From Bacteroidota bacterium (lineage in GTDB: Bacteria > Bacteroidota > Ignavibacteria > Palsa-1295): a stretch of DNA of 14,777 nt. Numbering within the stretch: the first letter of the stretch is position 1; every line of letters begins with the position of its first letter. The stretch is from contig JANYDV010000083.1 of NCBI GenBank assembly GCA_025363505.1, positions 1-14,777 on the forward strand, in the 5' to 3' direction. Of this stretch, positions 7,369-14,724 are shown piece by piece. The translations under genes and the position numbers were made by a program. The notes under the pieces are model-generated. The model saw only the letters and a list, made by a program, of their open reading frames with translations, made no database searches and was not told the origin of the DNA.

Positions 7369-7957
7369 TGCCGGAATAATTTACTGCATTTGCCGCACTT
7401 TTTGCCTCATCAAGTGTCACACCATCATTGGCTTGAGTGACCACGAAGATACGGTCATTAACAACGACTCCAATCGTACCTTCATTCGACTTCTTTTTCC
7501 ATTGAATCCAACCCGGAAAACCACTCATTTTTTCGCTATGGAATGACTCTTCGTTCGTTTCCATATTCATATTTAACATTGCAGAGTATGCCATTGATAA
7601 GCCAGCAATGTAGTTATAGTCAAAAATGGAAACTTGAATCTTCTTCTCGCCATTTTTATAAGTGCCTTGTGCATGGGTGTATTTTACACCTTGCATATCC
7701 ATCTCCATTGTTTCAGGCTCCCCCTCGAGAGTATAGCCGGATATTGAAGTTGGTAAGAATCCGGCAAGCGTTTTTGCCGGAACGGCAACGCCCGGTTTTT
7801 TATTTGAGCCGTCGGCATTAGTGGCAGCCGCTTGCATCTGCTGCACTGCTTTTGCAGCTTGTTCAGCAGCGTTTTGTGCGTCGTCTTGCTTCTTTCCACA
7901 GCCAACTACAAATAAATTTGCGGCGAGGTATACGAGTGTAATAGCTTTCAATTTCAT
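7349..7957 (-). CDS. Predicted lipoprotein, function unknown
   Basis: A 202-aa protein from the ATG at 7955-7957. The signal is MKLKAITLVYLAANLF followed by the lipobox VVGC, with lipidation expected at C20. A frame extension to a TTG at 7984 would place nine extra residues before the signal and is rejected; it would also start inside the predicted -7 region. Residues 25-50 are an Ala/Gln-rich helix. A folded domain follows from about 62, with LAGFLPTSISGYTLEGEP, then a beta-rich stretch (KKIQVSIFDYNYIAG, GFPGWIQWKKKS, GTIGVVVNDRIFVVTQ) and a short C-terminal helix. The pattern looks like a globular periplasmic domain anchored to a membrane. I cannot name the family. The last 20 nt overlap plsC, and it appears to be the first gene of the plsC-kdsA-kdsD-lptC unit, just after a promoter-like element. 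Confidence 0.8.
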   Translation of the reverse strand: MKLKAITLVYLAANLFVVGCGKKQDDAQNAAEQAAKAVQQMQAAATNADGSNKKPGVAVPAKTLAGFLPTSISGYTLEGEPETMEMDMQGVKYTHAQGTYKNGEKKIQVSIFDYNYIAGLSMAYSAMLNMNMETNEESFHSEKMSGFPGWIQWKKKSNEGTIGVVVNDRIFVVTQANDGVTLDEAKSAANAVNYSGIASAAK

Positions 7958-7989
7958 ACAATATATTATGGTTAATGAATTCAATGATT

Positions 7990-8021
7990 CAAAAATACAA
8001 CAATTCTTGACTTGATCACAA
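7990..8021 (-). promoter_or_regulatory. Bacteroidetes-type promoter before the lipoprotein/plsC/kds unit
   Basis: On the minus strand, TATTTTTG (plus positions 7990-7997) matches the TAnnTTTG -7 element described for Bacteroidetes. A TTG (8019-8021) lies 21 bp upstream, close to the -33 element spacing in that consensus. Exactly 32 nt separate the -7 element from the lipoprotein ATG, the same distance as for the acyl-CoA dehydrogenase promoter. No experimental start site is known; this is a motif call. Confidence 0.45.
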
Positions 8022-8045
8022 GGACAAAATGCAGGTAATTTTACC

Positions 8046-8792
8046 TTAATGCATATTGCCCAGCAATAATTTGCTCAGATAGAGCATCAGCATCCCCAAA
8101 AAAACTAGAAAAGGGACTTTACGCCCTTTTGTTTTATTAATTTCCGGTATAAGATCACATGCACCTACATACAGCGCCGCACCGGCACTAAGAGCAAATA
8201 ATATCCCAATGATTGATTGGTCTATTTCGACAAATAATACGACAAGTAAGGCACCTAAAATCGTGGAAAGACCAAGGACATACGTCGCCTGTTTCGCTTT
8301 TTTCGGATCGCGGTTTCCGGCTGTCATAACACTCGCAACAGTCAGTCCTTCAGGTATTTTATGAAGTAATATTGCTATACATGCGAGAATACCCAACTCT
8401 GAATGAGCTTTCGAGATTGAGGCGATCGCCATACCATCAAAAAATGCATGAAGAGCGAGTCCGCCGACAGCTCCGAACGCGGAGGTATGGGAGACATGGG
8501 GGTGTTGGTGAGTTTCTTCCCCAAAATGAAAATGTTCGACGAGAGTATGCTCAAAAAAGTGAAGAATACTGAATCCGATCAATATAAAAATAACGGCAGT
8601 ATTCTCGGAGGTGCTTAGATGAAAGCTTTCCGGGATCAGATCAAGAAAGACTAACGCAATCATAAAACCCGCACCCAAGGCAAGAAGAGTTCGCTCCCAA
8701 GAATGCGGAAACTTCCGCGCTTGAAGCGCAGTAAGTCCTGCGGCAACTTGAGCCGTAGCTGCGATAATACTTAAAATGATCCCAAGAAGCAA
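8046..8792 (-). CDS. ZIP-family divalent metal transporter
   Basis: A 248-aa multi-pass membrane protein of the ZIP (ZupT/GufA-like) family, which brings zinc or other divalent metals into the cytoplasm. About eight hydrophobic segments are visible. The metal path residues are recognisable: HAFFDG (115-120) in the fourth helix and HKIPEG (144-149) in the fifth. Between helices three and four is a His-rich loop, EHFHFGEETHQHPHVSH (86-102), as in many ZIP proteins. The later motif CDLIPEI also fits. The start is a TTG, the only conventional start between the upstream in-frame TAG and the first helix; an A-rich tract precedes it instead of a Shine-Dalgarno sequence. It is separated by about 100 nt from both neighbours, so it may be its own unit. 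The metal preference cannot be read from the sequence. No Zur- or Fur-like box was evident upstream. Confidence 0.92.
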   Translation of the reverse strand: MLLGIILSIIAATAQVAAGLTALQARKFPHSWERTLLALGAGFMIALVFLDLIPESFHLSTSENTAVIFILIGFSILHFFEHTLVEHFHFGEETHQHPHVSHTSAFGAVGGLALHAFFDGMAIASISKAHSELGILACIAILLHKIPEGLTVASVMTAGNRDPKKAKQATYVLGLSTILGALLVVLFVEIDQSIIGILFALSAGAALYVGACDLIPEINKTKGRKVPFLVFLGMLMLYLSKLLLGNMH

Positions 8793-8901
8793 TGAATTTT
8801 TTTTGGCTAAATGAATTATGACCTACACAACACTTATGACATCGCGAAAAAGTCCGCCATCAGTACCTTTGCAACATTCAGATTACAATAGAAAGCTAGT
8901 G

Positions 8902-10215
8902 TTATTTCTTAATAAATTTGTCTTTAAGAAAATGTTTTCCATCTTGAACCCCCCTCAAGAGGATAGAAGAAAATTCTAATGGTACTTCCTTCCGCATCGC
9001 CATATAAGCAAAAAAGGCTTGAATAGTCATTGATAGACTAAAAGCAAGTGCTGCACCGCTCAGTCCTATGGTAGGGAGTAGGATCACCGCAAGTGTGATG
9101 TTGATAATAAGAGAGCTGAGAATAATTCTAAAAACTTCTTTCACTTTACCCATGCCCACCAACGCACTCATCCCCACCATCACCAATGGCAAGATAAATC
9201 CGCTTGCAATAAGTATTCTAAAGACCGGGATACTAACATCAAACTTCGTACCATAGAGAATGTGAAAAATAATCGGTGCTCCAATGATCAAAAGCAAGCA
9301 GATCGGCAGCATAATGATAAATAGAAAACTTGTAGCTTTCTCAATAATTTTCTTTAATGTCGGGATGTCACCGGCGGCGAAATATTTGCTCGTTGCCGGG
9401 AAGACAAAAATGCCTTGCGTATCACGGAGCACATCAAACCCTTTGAAAAAAAATTTTGCGACTTGGTAGTTTGCTAATGCCTCGACCCCAAGGAAAGCCG
9501 GCACCAATAAGCTATCCAAATTTTGCTGAAAGACGTGGACAGTGCCGGTAGCAGTTTGATAGCGCGTAAACTCAAATATTTTCTTTGTCATCGCTTTCGA
9601 AAAACGGGGTTTAAAGATCAAATCTCTCCGCGCAGCAATCAATGAATAGAATGAACTGAGCGCCGCTGTAATAATAGTAATATAGATTACATCCGAGGCA
9701 TTCGAAAGTCTTCCGGTAAATGCTGAGTATGCAACAACAATACTGGAGCCACCAAAATAGATGAGATCCATAAAGAATAATTGCTTCGTATGAAAACGCA
9801 TTTGAAATATCTTGCTGGCAATCACCCGAGGAACGGTAAGGGCTGTTAATAGAAGTAAGCTCGGTATAAGGCTCGGTAGATTCGGGGCATTCATAATATT
9901 GCTAAAGCCTTGTGGAAATATGGCAAGAGCACCGAGCACAACGATTAAGAATGCGAAGAACAACCCTGATGTAGCTGTGAGTAATTCACGAAGATCGTTC
10001 TTTTCATCTACACCAAATTTTACTATTGCTTGTAGCGCAAAGCTGTCGGCGAAAGTGAAGATCATTCCGAAGATAACCTGAAAAAGTGCCAGCTCCCCAC
10101 TTTCTTGTTTCGGCAACACTTTAAAAACTAAGACCATCACCATCCCATAGATCGCCGGAAGCAATTTCGTTGCAAAGCCCCAAGCTCCTTTCCCAAGATG
10201 TTGACTAAATTTCAT
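8902..10215 (-). CDS. Polysaccharide/lipid-linked glycan flippase (Wzx/MurJ-like, MOP superfamily)
   Basis: A 437-aa integral membrane protein with about 12-14 hydrophobic segments, typical of Wzx/RfbX flippases, which turn lipid-linked sugars across the inner membrane. Visible features are an N-terminal GKGAWGFATKLLPAIYG with an amphipathic opening, a central cytoplasmic stretch with basic residues (ARRDLIFKPRFSKAMTKK), then FQQNLDSLLVPAFLG (about 229-243), a segment shaped like those in O-antigen exporters, and a basic tail KHFLKDKFIKK. It starts at ATG and follows the GT4 gene by 25 nt, so the two are probably co-transcribed and handle the same surface glycan. Such proteins are too divergent to tell O-antigen, capsule or exopolysaccharide substrates apart. 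MurJ is less likely given the glycosyltransferase neighbour and the lack of cell-wall genes nearby. Confidence 0.85.
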   Translation of the reverse strand: MKFSQHLGKGAWGFATKLLPAIYGMVMVLVFKVLPKQESGELALFQVIFGMIFTFADSFALQAIVKFGVDEKNDLRELLTATSGLFFAFLIVVLGALAIFPQGFSNIMNAPNLPSLIPSLLLLTALTVPRVIASKIFQMRFHTKQLFFMDLIYFGGSSIVVAYSAFTGRLSNASDVIYITIITAALSSFYSLIAARRDLIFKPRFSKAMTKKIFEFTRYQTATGTVHVFQQNLDSLLVPAFLGVEALANYQVAKFFFKGFDVLRDTQGIFVFPATSKYFAAGDIPTLKKIIEKATSFLFIIMLPICLLLIIGAPIIFHILYGTKFDVSIPVFRILIASGFILPLVMVGMSALVGMGKVKEVFRIILSSLIINITLAVILLPTIGLSGAALAFSLSMTIQAFFAYMAMRKEVPLEFSSILLRGVQDGKHFLKDKFIKK

Positions 10216-10240
10216 TGATTGAAAATATTACGATAATAGG

Positions 10241-11242
10241 TTATTCTATGCTTTTTAACAATTCCTCGGCACGACGTTCAAGGTCAAATTTCTTAACATA
10301 GTCGCTGCATTTTCTTCGATCATTCTCGCCGGCAGTAAAACTTTCATTGATAGCTTTTGCAATGCCGTTGATATCCTTACGGTCGATGACGTGGCCAGTT
10401 TCGCCGGTGACTTCTCTTAATGAAGGTACTTCTGAAACAATCGGAATACATCCACAACTCATTGCTTCGGCTGTTGCGACACCGAATGTTTCATCCATTG
10501 AGAGTTGACAATATGTTGATGCATTGTAATAATATCTTAGAAGTGCTTCGTAGGTGACAGGTCCTTCAATAATAGTAATATTTTTCAGATGAGCACTTTC
10601 TTTCAGGGCAAAAGCAAGTGCTTCCCCTCGAATTCCGACAAGCTGAAATTTTACATTGGGTGATGCTTCTGCAGTTTTAATAAAAACGTCAATGCCTTTG
10701 AGTAAATAATCGAGCACAATGTCGAGTTGGGTAACAGTGATAGCAATCGGTTCACGAGGTGTCGAAGAGAACGGGAAGCGTTTCGTATCAACAGCATTAT
10801 AGATCACTTCACTCGGTCCGTGATGCTTTGAATTGGTATCGAGCAAGTGTTGGGCATAATTACTAACGGGAAACACTTTCGTTGCAAACCGATGACTGTT
10901 TCGTACAAGAAACCATCGCAACGGTCGAACTCTTGCACCGCTTTTTACCTCAGGTATGTAAGTGACATCAAATCCGCCCGCAACAATATAAACTTTCTTC
11001 CCAAGAAGGCGAGCAACAATCGTCGGTAACAGTGAGTAGTAATCAGCAAACCAAAAAAACAAAGCCTGCGAGCCCAGGACTGAGTGGACTATCTGCCATT
11101 GAAGTTTTAATAGATTTATTACAGCGGAGGAGCCTCTGCCGATATTCGCATTGACAAGGCGAAGAGTGTGGCGGCGGCGCAAGATCTCGATATCGTTTTG
11201 AACGAATCGGGACTGCGTGGGTCCCACGAAAGTAATAATCAT
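10241..11242 (-). CDS. Glycosyltransferase family 4 (GT-B fold)
   Basis: A 333-aa GT-B glycosyltransferase with a GT4-type C-terminal half. The N-terminal acceptor domain is short and contains ADYYSLLPTIVARLLGKKVYIVAGGFDVTY (66-95), the usual strand-loop before the linker. The linker carries VIYNAVDTKRF (146-156). The donor domain has LLKGIDVFIKTAE (180-192), FQLVGIRG, and the EX7E motif as E251 to E259 in SMDETFGVATAEAMSCGCIPIVSE, with the retaining-enzyme pattern. A retaining transfer from a nucleotide sugar to a lipid-linked or LPS glycan is expected; the sugar is unknown. It lies 25 nt before the flippase gene and 18 nt after the small secreted protein gene, so the three form a likely transcription unit. 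The ATG start directly precedes the first beta strand (IITFVGP). Confidence 0.9.
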   Translation of the reverse strand: MIITFVGPTQSRFVQNDIEILRRRHTLRLVNANIGRGSSAVINLLKLQWQIVHSVLGSQALFFWFADYYSLLPTIVARLLGKKVYIVAGGFDVTYIPEVKSGARVRPLRWFLVRNSHRFATKVFPVSNYAQHLLDTNSKHHGPSEVIYNAVDTKRFPFSSTPREPIAITVTQLDIVLDYLLKGIDVFIKTAEASPNVKFQLVGIRGEALAFALKESAHLKNITIIEGPVTYEALLRYYYNASTYCQLSMDETFGVATAEAMSCGCIPIVSEVPSLREVTGETGHVIDRKDINGIAKAINESFTAGENDRRKCSDYVKKFDLERRAEELLKSIE

Positions 11243-11260
11243 CTAAAGGATATCGTCTTT

Positions 11261-11767
11261 TTAGTTGGCGTCACCAAATAATAATTTATCACCAACTGGA
11301 TAGTATTTAAAGCTCACCATTCGTTTTTTTGTGCCCTTAATGAGATCGATTTGATAGAGCATAAACTTCCCGGCAGGCGTATCTTTGCTTTTGAAAACGG
11401 CAAAAAATTGCTGATGCATTTCACTAAAGTCAGTAAAAAGTTTTTTTATCTTTTCGGTCACTACTTTTACTCTGGCTGCATCTTCGGGATTGGACATTGT
11501 TGTAACACGAGACCATTTATCGGTTTTTGCAGCTCCACCATCGAAAGCGATCAATGCTGCAGCACTATCCATATTGCCTTCGAGCGAATATTTCTTCAAA
11601 TCGACTAAGCGAGCAAACATTTCGTCAGAAAGGGAATCGCGCAGTACTTGTGAGATCATTACGACATCTTCTCGTGGCATTTTTCCCATTCCTCCTTGTG
11701 CAAATGCATGTGAAGCCGCAAGCAATGAATAAAGAGCGGTTGCCATTAAGAGAGTATAATTTTTCAT
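11261..11767 (-). CDS. Small secreted protein, function unknown
   Basis: A 168-aa protein with a classical signal peptide (MKNYTLLMATALYSLLAASHAFA) and a likely cleavage after AFA, leaving a mature protein starting QGGMGKM. There is no lipobox cysteine, so it should be soluble in the periplasm or secreted. The mature part is helical in its first half (REDVVMISQVLRDSLSDEMF, then ARVKVVTEKIKKLFTDFSEMHQQ) and ends in a possible beta hairpin (KRMVSFKYYPVGDKLLFGD). I do not recognise a family. The ATG at 11765-11767 gives the cleaner signal peptide; an ATG three codons upstream (11774-11776) is equally possible. It is the first gene of the unit with GT4 and the flippase, 18 nt ahead, and is divergent from the aldehyde dehydrogenase gene. 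A link to glycan export is suggested only by position. Confidence 0.75.
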   Translation of the reverse strand: MKNYTLLMATALYSLLAASHAFAQGGMGKMPREDVVMISQVLRDSLSDEMFARLVDLKKYSLEGNMDSAAALIAFDGGAAKTDKWSRVTTMSNPEDAARVKVVTEKIKKLFTDFSEMHQQFFAVFKSKDTPAGKFMLYQIDLIKGTKKRMVSFKYYPVGDKLLFGDAN

Positions 11768-11800
11768 TGTGATCATAAACGTATAACGATTAACTGTAAA

Positions 11801-11852
11801 TCCGAACTACGATTTCCGTGACTTTTCACTTCCGAACGTCGTTTTCGTAACT
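11801..11852. repeat. Imperfect tandem repeat in the divergent promoter region
   Basis: Within the 110-119 bp between the divergent secreted-protein and aldehyde dehydrogenase genes, a 23-bp unit beginning TCCGAACTACGATTTCCGTG (11801-11823) recurs imperfectly as TCCGAACGTCGTTTTCGTAA (11831-11852, 22 bp). The start-to-start period is 30 bp, and both end in ACT. A weaker third resemblance, AACGTATAACGATTAACT, lies at 11778-11795. A roughly three-turn spacing in a divergent promoter region fits paired binding sites for a regulator, but no regulator gene is nearby and this is inference. Confidence 0.4.
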
Positions 11853-11886
11853 CCGGAAAAATGATACATAAATACTAATCAATTTT

Positions 11887-13371
11887 ATGCCGCAAAAATT
11901 TCAGAATTATATCGACGGGCTTTGGTGTGACAGTTCCGATATGGGTACTTTTGAAAATAGAAACCCTGCAAATTGGAATGACCTGATTGGCACATTCCCA
12001 CTTTCGACATCTCAGGATGTTGATCGAGCCGCCAACTCAGCTGCCAACGCATTCAAGAAATGGCGACTACTCCCCGCTCCGGCTCGTGGTGAAATTTGTC
12101 GTAAAGCAGGCGAAATAATGTTGCTTCGCAAAGACGAGATCGCAGCTATAATGACTCGTGAAATGGGCAAACCCCTTGCTGAAACCAAAGGTGATGTTCA
12201 AGAGGGCATTGATACTGCATTTTATTGCGGAACAGAAGGACGTCGCCTCTTCGGTATTAATACCCCAAGCGAACTTCCGAATAAAATGAACCTCTCTTTC
12301 AGAGTACCTATCGGTGTTTGCGGGCTGATAACCCCATGGAATTTTCCGATGGCGATCCCAACCTGGAATATTTTCCCTGGACTCGTCGCCGGAAATACTT
12401 TTGTCTTCAAACCTGCCGAAGATACTCCACATACTGCAAATATCCTCGTTGAGATATTAATAGAAGCCGGCGTACCTCAGGGGGTGCTAAATATCGTTCA
12501 TGGTGCCGGTACAACGGTCGGTGCAGCAATAGTCGAGCATCCACTTGTTCAAGCAGTCAGTTTTACAGGCTCAACGAAGACCGGCAAAACGGTTGCTGAG
12601 CAATGTGGGACAAGGGCAAAACACGTCTGTCTCGAAATGGGGGGAAAAAATGCCCAGATTGTGATGCCGGATGCTGATATGGAACTCGCATTGCATGGTG
12701 TGCTCTGGGGAGCGTTTGGAACAACGGGTCAGCGTTGCACTGCTACTTCAAGGCTTATTCTTCACGAAGCCATTTATGACTCGTTTATCGATAAGCTTAA
12801 ATCGCAAGTAGCTACACTGAAAATAGGTGACGGCTCAATAGGAGGAAATCAAGTTGGTCCGATCATCAACGAAAAACAACGCCGGAACATCGAACGATAT
12901 GTCAAAATCGGCATTGATGAAGGCGCCAACTGCATTATTGGCGGAAGCATACCGAAAGGGGCTGATCTTGAGAACGGCTGGTTCTTCGAGCCTACAATTT
13001 TTACAGACGTGACTCCGAATATGACTATTGCTCAAGAAGAAATATTCGGTCCGGTGTTATCGGTAATAAAATGTACTTCACTTGAAGAGGCGATTGAAAT
13101 TTCCAATGGGGTTATCTATGGGTTATCCTCGAGCATCTATACTCGTGACATTAATGCAGCAATGGTAGCCGTTCGAGACATTGAAGCGGGCATCACCTAT
13201 GTCAATGCTCCGACGATCGGTGCTGAAGCCCATATGCCATTTGGAGGTGTAAAAGCTACCGGCAATGGACATCGTGAAGGCGGCTGGACGGTATTTGATT
13301 TCTATACCGAATGGAAGTCTGTCTATATAGATTTTTCCGGGCATTTGCAACGGGCTCAGATAGATAATTAA
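11887..13371 (+). CDS. NAD(P)-dependent aldehyde dehydrogenase family protein
   Basis: A 494-aa ALDH-superfamily enzyme, normal in length, oxidising an aldehyde to the acid. Key residues are all present: N152 in TPWNFP, K175 and E178 in FKPAED, the FTGSTKTGK loop (226-234), the general base E250 in LEMGGKN, the nucleophile C284 in GQRC, and EEIFGPV (384-390). The distinctive C-terminus (NAPTIGAEAHMPFGGVKATG, then NGHREGG and FYTEWKSVYIDFSG) is more like semialdehyde dehydrogenases of amino-acid or sugar catabolism than betaine- or retinal-type enzymes; I cannot fix the substrate. A Pro-Gln-rich start and no Shine-Dalgarno sequence precede it; the ATG begins a typical KFQNYIDGLW opening. It is divergent from the secreted-protein gene and followed by a possible terminator, then the acyl-CoA dehydrogenase. 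Confidence 0.93.
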   Translation: MPQKFQNYIDGLWCDSSDMGTFENRNPANWNDLIGTFPLSTSQDVDRAANSAANAFKKWRLLPAPARGEICRKAGEIMLLRKDEIAAIMTREMGKPLAETKGDVQEGIDTAFYCGTEGRRLFGINTPSELPNKMNLSFRVPIGVCGLITPWNFPMAIPTWNIFPGLVAGNTFVFKPAEDTPHTANILVEILIEAGVPQGVLNIVHGAGTTVGAAIVEHPLVQAVSFTGSTKTGKTVAEQCGTRAKHVCLEMGGKNAQIVMPDADMELALHGVLWGAFGTTGQRCTATSRLILHEAIYDSFIDKLKSQVATLKIGDGSIGGNQVGPIINEKQRRNIERYVKIGIDEGANCIIGGSIPKGADLENGWFFEPTIFTDVTPNMTIAQEEIFGPVLSVIKCTSLEEAIEISNGVIYGLSSSIYTRDINAAMVAVRDIEAGITYVNAPTIGAEAHMPFGGVKATGNGHREGGWTVFDFYTEWKSVYIDFSGHLQRAQIDN

Positions 13372-13377
13372 CTTTTA

Positions 13378-13408
13378 GAACTGACCCTTACAACAATTGG
13401 GACAGTTT
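13378..13408 (+). terminator. Possible Rho-independent terminator after the aldehyde dehydrogenase
   Basis: AACTG-A-CCC (13379-13387) pairs with GGG-A-CAGTT (13399-13407), leaving one A·A mismatch and an 11-nt loop, with a further G·U possible at the base. An A/T-rich stretch (TTATATTTATAAG) follows. The hairpin begins six bases after the stop codon. The stem is only moderately stable, so it may be partial or not functional. Confidence 0.4.
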
Positions 13409-13486
13409 ATATTTATAAGCGAGTAACTGCAACAGACATTACTGCTCTCGCTATGTGTTTTACCGTTCGGTGGTGCCCTAATGTCG

Positions 13487-13494
13487 TATTTTTG
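13487..13494 (+). promoter_or_regulatory. Bacteroidetes-type -7 element before the acyl-CoA dehydrogenase
   Basis: TATTTTTG matches the TAnnTTTG -7 consensus and ends 32 nt before the ATG, the same octamer and distance as at the lipoprotein/plsC unit. No good -33 TTG sits at 19-21 bp; the nearest is TTC at 18 bp. Its presence suggests the gene can be transcribed independently of the aldehyde dehydrogenase. Confidence 0.4.
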
Positions 13495-13526
13495 CATATT
13501 CATTATTAATCGTTCTATCTATTTCT

Positions 13527-14681
13527 ATGAATTTCCAGCTTTCCGAAGACCATATTGCTATCCGAGATGCCGCAAGGGATTTTGCCGAAAACGAAATTGC
13601 TTCGAGTGCCGTCGAGCGCGACATTACCGGTGACTTTCCGCATGAAATCATCAAAAAACTTGGTGAGCTTGGTTTTATGGGAATGATGGTCTCGCCTGAG
13701 TATGGCGGTTCAGGACTTGATTGCGTGAGTTATTGCATCGCAATGGAAGAGATTTGCAAAGTCGATGCCAGTGTGGGTGTTGTGATGTCGGTAAACAATT
13801 CGCTGGTATGTTGGGGTTTGGAGACTTTCGGCTCTGATGATATTAAAGATAGAATTTTAAAGCCGCTTGCCAGTGGGCAAGCTATCGGTGCATATTGTTT
13901 ATCCGAACCAGGTGTCGGCAGTGATGCAACCCAACAAGCAACAACTGCCGTTCGTGATGGTAATGATTGGATCATTAACGGTGCAAAGAATTGGATCACC
14001 AATGGCACTACCTCTGACTATTATATCGTTTTTGCCCAGACAGACGCCACAAAAAAACATAAAGGGGTCACTGCGTTTATAATAGAAAAGGGAATGGCGG
14101 GTTTCGAGATGGGTAAGAAAGAAGATAAACTCGGCATTCGTTCGAGCGATACATGTTCACTCAGTTTTAATGGTGTTCGTGTACCCGATGCCAATCGTCT
14201 CGGCGAAGAACACAATGGCTTTAAGATCGCCATGGAAACATTGAACGGTGGACGTATTGGAATTGCATCGCAAGCACTTGGCATTGCGGTTGGTGCGTTT
14301 GAGAAGGCAGTAAAGTATTCATTCGAGCGTCACGCATTTGGACAACCGATCAATCAATTGCAGGCAATACAATTTAAGATTGCAGAAATGGCAACGAAGA
14401 TCGAAGCCGCGCGGTTACTTATTCATCGCGCCGCCCGATGCAAAGATAATAAAGAAAGTTATATTAAAGAAGCCGCGATGGCAAAGCTCTATGCTTCAAC
14501 AATCGCCTTTGAAGTTGCTAATGAAGCGATTCAAATTCACGGGGGATATGGATATGTGCGCGAATATTTAGTTGAACGAGCATTGCGGGATGCGAAGATT
14601 ACACAGATTTATGAAGGTACTTCTGAGATACAGCATATTGTCATTGCACGTCAATTGTTGAAAGAGTACGCTCTTGTATAA
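13527..14681 (+). CDS. Acyl-CoA dehydrogenase (short-chain/butyryl-CoA type)
   Basis: A 384-aa flavoprotein of the acyl-CoA dehydrogenase family, which introduces the alpha-beta double bond in acyl-CoA and passes electrons to ETF. The domain order is normal: an N-terminal helical domain (about 1-115), a middle beta domain with the first signature CLSEPGVGSDA (124-134) and NGAKNWITNG (151-160), and a C-terminal helical domain with RHAFGQPINQLQAIQFKIAE (268-287), QIHGGYGYVREY (336-347) and RDAKITQIYEGTSEIQ (354-369). The catalytic base is E363 in YEGT, the position used by short- and medium-chain enzymes rather than isovaleryl- or long-chain types. The overall sequence resembles butyryl-CoA dehydrogenases; exact chain length is unproven. 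No ETF genes are in the window. The ATG is supported by the family's MNFQLSEDH-type start. Confidence 0.93.
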   Translation: MNFQLSEDHIAIRDAARDFAENEIASSAVERDITGDFPHEIIKKLGELGFMGMMVSPEYGGSGLDCVSYCIAMEEICKVDASVGVVMSVNNSLVCWGLETFGSDDIKDRILKPLASGQAIGAYCLSEPGVGSDATQQATTAVRDGNDWIINGAKNWITNGTTSDYYIVFAQTDATKKHKGVTAFIIEKGMAGFEMGKKEDKLGIRSSDTCSLSFNGVRVPDANRLGEEHNGFKIAMETLNGGRIGIASQALGIAVGAFEKAVKYSFERHAFGQPINQLQAIQFKIAEMATKIEAARLLIHRAARCKDNKESYIKEAAMAKLYASTIAFEVANEAIQIHGGYGYVREYLVERALRDAKITQIYEGTSEIQHIVIARQLLKEYALV

Positions 14682-14724
14682 AAATTTACTTCTTCATCAC
14701 ACTTCATCCAATTTGAAAAACAGT

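Noticed and set aside
8033..8046. Palindrome AGGTAATTTTACCT at the ZIP gene stop as a terminator or operator
   Set aside because: Only a 6-bp A/T-rich stem with a 2-nt loop, too tight and weak for a terminator, and not similar to a known Zur or Fur box.
8797..8804. Run of eight T before the ZIP gene as a possible frameshift hiding an upstream ATG
   Set aside because: The protein from the TTG already begins directly at the first membrane helix of the family, so no missing N-terminus needs explaining.
12067..12432. 121-aa open frame on the minus strand inside the aldehyde dehydrogenase gene
   Set aside because: It is fully antisense to a well-conserved enzyme, has no family resemblance and a composition explained by the opposite strand.
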